DNA from: Merluccius polli
Taxonomy: Eukaryota; Chordata; Actinopteri; Gadiformes; Merlucciidae
Length of the DNA stretch: 64,000 nucleotides
Assembly (NCBI GenBank): GCA_030340625.1
Contig: JAOPHQ010000646.1
Location: 20,394-84,393 of the forward strand
Direction of reading: 5' to 3'
Under the pieces are notes generated by a model. That model saw only the letters and a program-made list of their open reading frames with translations. It was not told the DNA's origin and searched no databases. A program made the position numbers and the translations under genes. This document shows positions 57,733 to 64,000 of the stretch, piece after piece (positions within the stretch are counted from its first letter, which is position 1; the number at the start of each line of letters is the position of its first letter).

Positions 57733-60700
57733 AAAAAAGGGGGCAAAATTTTTTTTAAAAAAGAGTGATAGAAAAAAAATGGAGAGAATAAAAGATCGAA
57801 AAAAAGACTGATAGAAAAAAGATGGAGAGAATAAAAAATCAAAAAAGAGTGATAGAAAAAAAATCGAAAAAAGATGGAAAGAAAAAAAGTGATAGCAAAA
57901 AAAAATTTGAAAAAAGTGGGTTAAAAAAACTCGAAAAAGAGTGGTAGAATAAAAAGATGGAGAAAAAAAAATCGAAAAAAAGTGATAAAAAGATGGAGCA
58001 AATAAAATATTGAAAAAAGTGCTACAAAAAGAAATCGAAAAAAGAGGGTAAAAAAATCGAAAAAACAGTGATAGAAAAAGATGGAGAGAATAAAAAATCG
58101 AAAAAAAGGGAGCAAAAGAAATTTGGAAAAAAGATTGATAGAAAAAAAGATGGAGAGAATAAAAAATTGAAAAGAGTGATAGAAAAAAAATCGAAAAAAA
58201 GACGGAGAAAAAAAAAGATGGAGAGAATAAAACATCGAAAATAAGAGTGATAGAAAAAAGATGGAGAGAATAAAAAGTGATAGCAAAAAAAAATTCGAAA
58301 AAAGTGGGTTAAAAAAACTCGAAAAAGAGTGGTAGAAAAAAAAGATGGAGAGAATAAAACATCGAAAATAAGAGTGATAGAAGAAAGATGGAGAGAATAA
58401 AAAATTGAAAAAAAGGGGGCAAAAATTTAAAAAAAAAAGAGTGATAGAAAAAAAATGGAGAGAATAAAAGATCGAAAAAAAGACTGATAGAAAAAAGATG
58501 GAGAGAATAAAAAATCGAAAAAAAGGGGGCAAAAGAAATTTGGAAAAAAGAGTGATAGAAAAAAAGATGGAGAGAATAAAAAATTGAAAAGAGTGATAGA
58601 AAAAAAAATCGAAAAAAAGACGGAGAAAAAAAAAGATGGAGAGAATAAAACATCGAAAATAAGAGTGATAGAAAAAAAAGATGGAGAGAATAAAAAATCA
58701 AAAAAGAGTGATAGAAAAAAAATCGAAAAAAGATGGAAAGAAAAAAAGTGATAGCAAAAAAGAATTAAAAAAAAGTGGGTTAAAAAAACTCGAAAAAGAG
58801 TGGTAGAAAAAAAAGATGGAGAGAAAAAAAAATCGAAAAAAAAGTGATAAAAAGATGGAGCAAATAAAATATTGAAAAAAGTGCTACAAAAAGAAATCGA
58901 AAAAAGAGGTTAAAAAAAATCGAAAAAATAGTGATAGAAAAAAGATGGAGAGAATAAAAAATCGAAAAAAAGGGGGCAAAAGAAATTTGGAAAAAAGAGT
59001 GATAGAAAAAAAGATGGAGAGAATAAAAAATTGAAAAAAGTGATAGAAAACAAAATCGAAAAAAAGACGGAGAAAAAAAAAGATGGAGAGAATAAAAAAT
59101 TGAAAAAAAGGGGGCAAAAATTTAAAAAAAAAAGAGTGATAGAAAAAAAATGGAGAGAATAAAAGATCGAAAAAAAGACTGATAGAAAAAAGATGGAGAG
59201 AATAAAAAATCAAAAAAGAGTGATAGAAAAAAAATCGAAAAAAGATGGAAAGAAAAAAAGTGATAGCAAAAAAAAATTCGAAAAAAGTGGGTTAAAAAAA
59301 CTCGAAAGAGTGGTAGAAAAAAAAGATGGAGAGAATAAAAAATCGAAAAAAAGGGGGCAAAAGAAATTTGGAAAAAAGAGTGATAGAAAAAAAGATGGAG
59401 AGAATAAAAAATTGAAAAAAGTGATAGAAAACAAAATCGAAAAAAAGACGGAGAAAAAAAAAGATGGAGAGAATAAAACATCGAAAATAAGAGTGATAGA
59501 AAAAAGATGGAGAGAATAAAAAATCGAAAAAAGGGGGCAAAAGAAATTTGGAAAAAAGAGTGATAGAAAAAAAGATGGAGAGAATAAAAAATTGAAAAAA
59601 GTGATAGAAAAAAAAATCGAAAAAAAGACGGAGAAAAAAAAAGATGGAGAGAATAAAAATCGAAAAAAAGACTGATAGAAAAAAGATGGAGAGAATAAAA
59701 AATCAAAAAAGAGTGATAGAAAAAAAATCGAAAAAAGATGGAAAGAAAAAAAGTGATAGCAAAAAAAAATTCGAAAAAAGTGGGTTAAAAAAACTCGAAA
59801 AAGAGTGGTAGAAAAAAAAGATGGAGAGAATAAAAAATCGAAAAAAAGGGGGCAAAAGAAATTTGGAAAAAAGAGTGATAGAAAAAAAGATGGAGAGAAT
59901 AAAAAATTGAAAAAAGTGATAGAAAACAAAATCGAAAAAAAGACGGAGAAAAAAAAATATGGAGAGAATAAAACATCGAAAAAAAGGGGGCAAAAGAAAT
60001 TTGGAAAAAAGAGTGATAGAAAAAAAGATGGAGAGAATAAAAAATTGAAAAAAGTGATAGAAAACAAAATCGAAAAAAAGACGGAGAAAAAAATAAAAAA
60101 TCGAAAAAAGGGGGCAAAAGAAATTTGGAAAAAAGAGTGATAGAAAAAAAGATGGAGAGAATAAAAAATTGAAAAAAGTGATAGAAAAAAAAATCGAAAA
60201 AAAGACGGAGAAAAAAAAGATGGAGAGAATAAAACATCGAAAATAAGAGTGATAGAAAAAAAGATGGAGAGAATAAAAAATCGAAAAAAAGGGGGCAAAA
60301 GAAATTTGGAAAAAAGAGTGATAGAAAAAAAGATGGAGAGAATAAAAAATTGAAAAAAGTGATAGAAAAAAAAATCGAAAAAAAGACGGAGAAAAAAAAG
60401 ATGGAGAGAATAAAACATCGAAAATAAGAGTGATAGAAAAAAAAGATGGAAAGAAAAAAAGTGATAGCAAAAAAAAATTCGAAAAAAGTGGGTTAAAAAA
60501 ACTCGAAAAAGAGTGGTAGAAAAAAAAGATGGAGAGAAAAAAAAATCGAAAGAAGAGTGATAAAAAGATGGAGCAAATAAAATATTGAAAAAAGTGCTAC
60601 AAAAAGAAATCGAAAAAAGAGGGTAAAAAAATCGAAAAAACAGTGATAGAAAAAAGATGGAGAGAATAAAAAATCGAAAAAGGGGGCAAAAGAAATTTGG

Positions 60701-61242
60701 AAAAAAGAGTAATAGAAAAAAAGATGGAGAATAAAAAATTGAAAAAAGTGATAGAAAAAAAAATCGAAAAAAAGACGGAGAAAAAAAAAGATGGAGAGAA
60801 TAAAACATCGAAAATAAGAGTGATAGAAAAAAGATGGAGAGAATAAAAAATCGAAAAAAAGGGGGCAAAAGAAATTTGGAAAAAAGAGTGATAGAAAAAA
60901 AGATGGAGAGAATAAAAAATTGAAAAAAGTGATAGAAAAAAAAGATGGAGAATAAAAAATCGAAAAAAAGGGGGCAAAAATTTTTAAAAAAAAGAGTGAT
61001 AGAAAAAAAATGGAGAGAATAAAAGATCGAAAAAAAGACTGATAGAAAAAAGATGGAGAGAATAAAAAATCAAAAAAGAGTGATAGAAAAAAAAATCGAA
61101 AAAAGATGGAAAGAAAAAAAGTGATAGCAAAAAAAAATTCGAAAAAAGTGGGTTAAAAAAACTCGAAAAAGAGTGGTAGAAAAAAAAGATGGAGAGAATA
61201 AAAAATCGAAAAAAAGGGGGCAAAAGAAATTTGGAAAAAAAA
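57733..61242 (+). repeat. Block A of HOR-10 (3510 bp)
   Basis: Same subtype as HOR-4 and HOR-8 over 59210-60868. The EcoRI site is lost: 58762 reads gaatta. The last submotif before block B reads gcaaaaaaaaattcg, whereas HOR-1 to HOR-9 have gcaaaaacaaattcg there, so the 3' end has been replaced by an internal variant. Confidence 0.92.
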
Positions 61243-62055
61243 GGATTTTTTGACATACCCGGACCTGTTGTTCCTTCATTTTTTCTCTTTCTTTTTTGGC
61301 GAGTTTTTGACCTCTCCAGGTCTCTTTTTCCTTCATTTTTGTTTCCTGCCATCTTTTTGGCCCTCTTTCTTCTCGATTTTGTCATTCTCTCCATCTTTTT
61401 TTTTTTTTTTTTTTCAGGATTTTTTGACATACCCGGACCTGTTGTTCCTTCATTTTTTCTCTTTCTTTTTTGGCGAGTTTTTTACCTCTCCAGGTCTATT
61501 TTTCCTTCATTTTTTGTTCCTGCCATCTTTTTGGCCCTCTTTCTTCTCGATTTTGTCATTCTCTCCATCTTTTTTTTTTTTTTTTTTTCAGGATTTTTTG
61601 ACATACCCGGACCTGTTGTTCCTTCATTTTTTGTCTTTCTTTTTTGGCGAGTTTTTTTACCTCTCCAGGTCTCTTTTTCCTTCATTTTTGTTCCTGCCAT
61701 CTTTTTGGCCCTCTTTCTTCTCGATTTTGTCATTCTCTCCATCTTTTTTTTTTTTTTTTTTTCAGGATTTTTTGACATACCCGGACCTGTTGTTCCTTCA
61801 TTTTTTGTCTTTCTTTTTTGGCGAGTTTTAGACCTCTCCAGGTCTCTTTTTCCTTCATATTTTGTTCCTGCCATCTTTTTGGCCCTCTTTCTTCTCGATT
61901 TTGTCATTCTCTCCATCTTTTTTTTTTTTTTTTTTTCAGGATTTTTTGACATACCCGGACCTTTGTTCCTTCATTTTTTCTCTTTCTTTTTTGGCGAGTT
62001 TTTTACCTCTCCAGGTCTATTTTTCCTTCATTTTTTGTTCCTGCCATCTTTTTGG
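61243..62055 (-). repeat. Block B of HOR-10, with small indels
   Basis: Order x-y-z-w*-y, 813 bp. Private changes: catttttgtttcc near 61337, a lost T (catttttgttcc) near 61687, and cggacctttgttcc near 61957 where all others have cggacctgttgttcc. Confidence 0.92.
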
Positions 62056-63081
62056 CACACCAATAGGCACCTTACACGTACCCCAGCAAAGAACACCCAT
62101 AGGCGCTTACACTTGCCCAGCAAAGCACACCCATATGCGGCTTACACGTACCCCAGCAAAGCACACCCATAGGCGGCTTACACTTGCCCCAGCAAAGCAC
62201 ACCCAGTTTCCCCATTTTGAAATTAGGTTGCGATTGTGCCTATTTTCCGTTTTCTCGGTTTTGAATTAGGTTGCGCTTGTGCCTATTTTCCGTTTTCTCG
62301 GTTTAGAATTAGGTTGTGCTTGTGCCTATTTCCCGTTTTCACACAACCACAATCAACAACCTAAACTACCCCAGCAAAGCACACCCATAGGCGCTTTCAC
62401 TTACCCCAGCAAAGCACACCCATAGCGGCTTACACTTGCCCCAGCAAAGCACACCCAGTTTCCCCATTTTGAAATTAGGTTGCGATTGTGCCTATTTTCC
62501 GTTTTTCTCGGTTTGAATTAGGTTGCGATTGTGCCTATTTTCCGTTTTCTCGGTTTTGAATTAGGTTGGGCTTGTGCCTATTTTCCATTTCTGGGTTTGG
62601 AATTAGGTTGTGCTTGTGCCTAATTCCCGTTTTCAAACAATTACACAACCTACACTTACCCCAGCAAAGCACACCCATAGGCGGCTTTCACTTACCCCAG
62701 CAAAGCACACCCATTGGCCGCCTACACTTACCCCAGCAAAGCACACCAATAGGCACCTTACACGTACCCCAGCAAAGCACACCCATAGGCGGCTTACACT
62801 TGCCCCACAAAGCACACCCAGTTTCCCCATTTTGAAATTAGGTTGCGATTGTGCCTATTTTCCGTTTTCTCGGTTTTGAATTAGGTTGCGCTTGTGCCTA
62901 TTTTCCGTTTTCTCGGTTTAGAATTAGGATTGTGCTTCTGCCTATTTCCCGTTTTCACACAACTACACAACCTAAACTTACCCCAGCAAAGCACACCCAT
63001 AGGCGGCTTTCACTTACCCCAGCAAAGCACACCCCTGGCACACCCATGGCGGCCTACACTTACCCCAGCAAATGGGTGATG
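62056..63081 (+). repeat. Block C of HOR-10, short form, indel-rich
   Basis: 1026 bp. It has the 72-bp shortening plus many single-base losses and gains: aggcgcttac and ttgcccagc (62101-62120), accacaatcaacaacc (62346), aaactacccc, aggcgctttc, catagcggc, cggtttgaatt, ccatttctggg, gccccacaaag, attaggattgtg, cacccctggcacacccatgg, and gggtgatgtc at the end. None of these recurs in another copy. Confidence 0.9.
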
Positions 63082-63420
63082 TCAAAAAATCCTGAAAAAA
63101 ATGAAAAAAATAAAGATGGAGAGAATGACAAAATCGAGAAGAAAGAGGGCCAAAAAGATGGCAGGAACAAAAATGAAGGAAAAGAGACCTGGAGAGGTCA
63201 AAAACTCGCCAGAAAAAGAAAGACAAAAAATGAAGGAACAACAGGTCCGGTTATGTCAAAAAATCCATGAAAAAAAAAAAAAAAAAAAAGATGGAGAGTA
63301 TGACAAAATCGAGAAGAAAGAGGGCCAAAAAGATGGCAGGAACAAAAAATGAAGGAAAAAGAGACCTGAAGAGGTCAAAAACTCGCCTAAAAAGAAAGAG
63401 AAAAAATGAATGGACAACAG
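63082..63420 (+). repeat. Block B' of HOR-10, short form, indel-rich
   Basis: 339 bp, units 1' and 5'. Private changes include tgaaaaaaataaag for tgaataaataaag, gtccggttatg for gtccgggtatg, atccatgaaa for atcctgaaa, gagagtatgac and gaatggacaac. The terminal unit has aaagagaaaaaatg, like the long B' blocks and unlike the other short ones. Confidence 0.9.
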
Positions 63421-64000
63421 AAAAAAGGGGGCAAAATTGTTTTTTAAAAAGTGATAGAAAAAAATGGAGAGAATAAAAGATCGAAAAAAAGACTGATAGA
63501 AAAAAAGATGGAGAGAATAAAAAATCAAAAAAGAGTGATAGAAAAAAAATCGAAAAAAGATGGAAAAGAAAAAAAGTGATAGCAAAAAAAAATTCGAAAA
63601 AAGTGGGTTAAAAAAAACTCGAAAAAGAGTGGTAGAAAAAAAAGATGGAGAAAAAAAAAAATCGAAAAAAAGTGATAAAAAGATGGAGCAAATAAAATAT
63701 TGAAAAAAGTGCTACAAAAAGAAATCGAAAAAAGAGGGTAAAAAAAATCGAAAAAACAGTGATAGAAAAAGATGGAGAGAATAAAAAATCGAAAAAAAGG
63801 GAGCAAAAGAAATTTGGAAAAAAGATTGATAGAAAAAAAAGATGGAGAGAATAAAAAATTGAAAAGAGTGATAGAAAAAAAATCGAAAAAAAAGACGGAG
63901 AAAAAAAAAGATGGAGAGAATAAAACATCGAAAATAAGAGTGATAGAAAAAAGATGGAGAGAATAAAAAGTGATAGCAAAAAAAAATTCGAAAAAGTGGT
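63421..64000 (+). repeat. Block A of HOR-11, start only
   Basis: First 580 bp of a further A block, matching the start of HOR-2 (7114 onward), with extra A residues in several homopolymers (for example ggttaaaaaaaactcg near 63608). The window ends inside it. Confidence 0.9.

Larger units (their letters stand above)
1..64000. repeat. Higher-order satellite array, about ten A-B-C-B' units
   Basis: The whole window is one tandem array. The same A-to-B junction (ttgg, then 8-9 A, then ggattttttgac) occurs at 3680, 10617, 19603, 25844, 31834, 37772, 43787, 49555, 55471 and 61243, giving periods of 6937, 8986, 6241, 5990, 5938, 6015, 5768, 5916 and 5772 bp. The B'-to-A junction (acaacag followed by aaaaaagggggc) is also shared by all copies, so both junctions existed before amplification. 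No unique-sequence island longer than a few tens of bases was seen. I do not recognise the satellite family. Genomic location (centromeric, pericentromeric or other heterochromatin) cannot be told from the window. Confidence 0.97.

Noticed and set aside
1..64000. Retrotransposon or DNA-transposon remnants
   Set aside because: No reverse transcriptase, integrase, transposase, LTR or target-site duplication could be seen; all sequence is explained by the four block types.
1..64000. tRNA, rRNA, snRNA genes or pol III boxes
   Set aside because: No cloverleaf, rRNA core or convincing A/B box pair was seen in any block on either strand.

Overview
The window is one uninterrupted piece of eukaryotic satellite DNA. 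I find no protein-coding gene, RNA gene, recognisable transposon or CRISPR array in it. Every long open frame lies inside tandem repeats, recurs with the repeat period, and exists because one strand is nearly pure pyrimidine and so cannot easily contain a stop codon. The sequence does not identify the organism. A multi-kilobase higher-order satellite with poly(A)/poly(T) tracts and AATAAA-rich spacers points to a nuclear genome, probably heterochromatin (pericentromere, centromere, subtelomere or a B/sex chromosome). That placement is inference.

The array is about ten tandem copies of a composite higher-order repeat (HOR), each 5.5 to 9.1 kb, with four blocks in fixed order A-B-C-B'. A (3.3-3.8 kb, 6.3 kb in one copy) is a purine-rich satellite built from roughly 42- to 69-bp submotifs that begin with gatggagagaat. 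B (about 816 bp, 1516 bp in copy 1) is a tandem array of about 175-bp pyrimidine-rich units, each ending in a poly(T) tract. C (1.03 or 1.10 kb) is the only block of mixed composition and alternates clusters of 36-bp and 43-bp minisatellites. B' (about 818 or 343 bp) holds the same 175-bp units as B in inverted orientation. HOR limits used here: 1-7113 (5'-truncated by the window), 7114-13283, 13284-22337, 22338-28509, 28510-34021, 34022-40035, 40036-46049, 46050-51741, 51742-57732, 57733-63420, and the start of an eleventh at 63421-64000.

Above the HOR level, HOR-1/HOR-2 and HOR-3/HOR-4 are two copies of a dimer of about 15.2 kb. HOR-6 and HOR-7 are near-twins of 6014 bp, and HOR-8 and HOR-10 share one layout. 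Block-level variants (extra 175-bp units, a 72-bp deletion in C, long or short B', duplications in A) are distributed as a mosaic, as expected from unequal exchange and gene conversion.

The most interesting structural points are: (i) every HOR carries a long inverted repeat (B/B') around a roughly 1-kb loop, so a read-through transcript would fold into a long double-stranded RNA; (ii) A and the 175-bp unit share a common ancestral motif; (iii) the purine strand switches at each B boundary; (iv) C begins with CACACC and ends with GGTGTG; (v) the last 2.7 kb is full of small indels, which suggests poorly polished assembly or the edge of the homogenised array.

All unit counts and offsets were obtained by reading the sequence by eye; an alignment or dot plot would refine them by a few bases.
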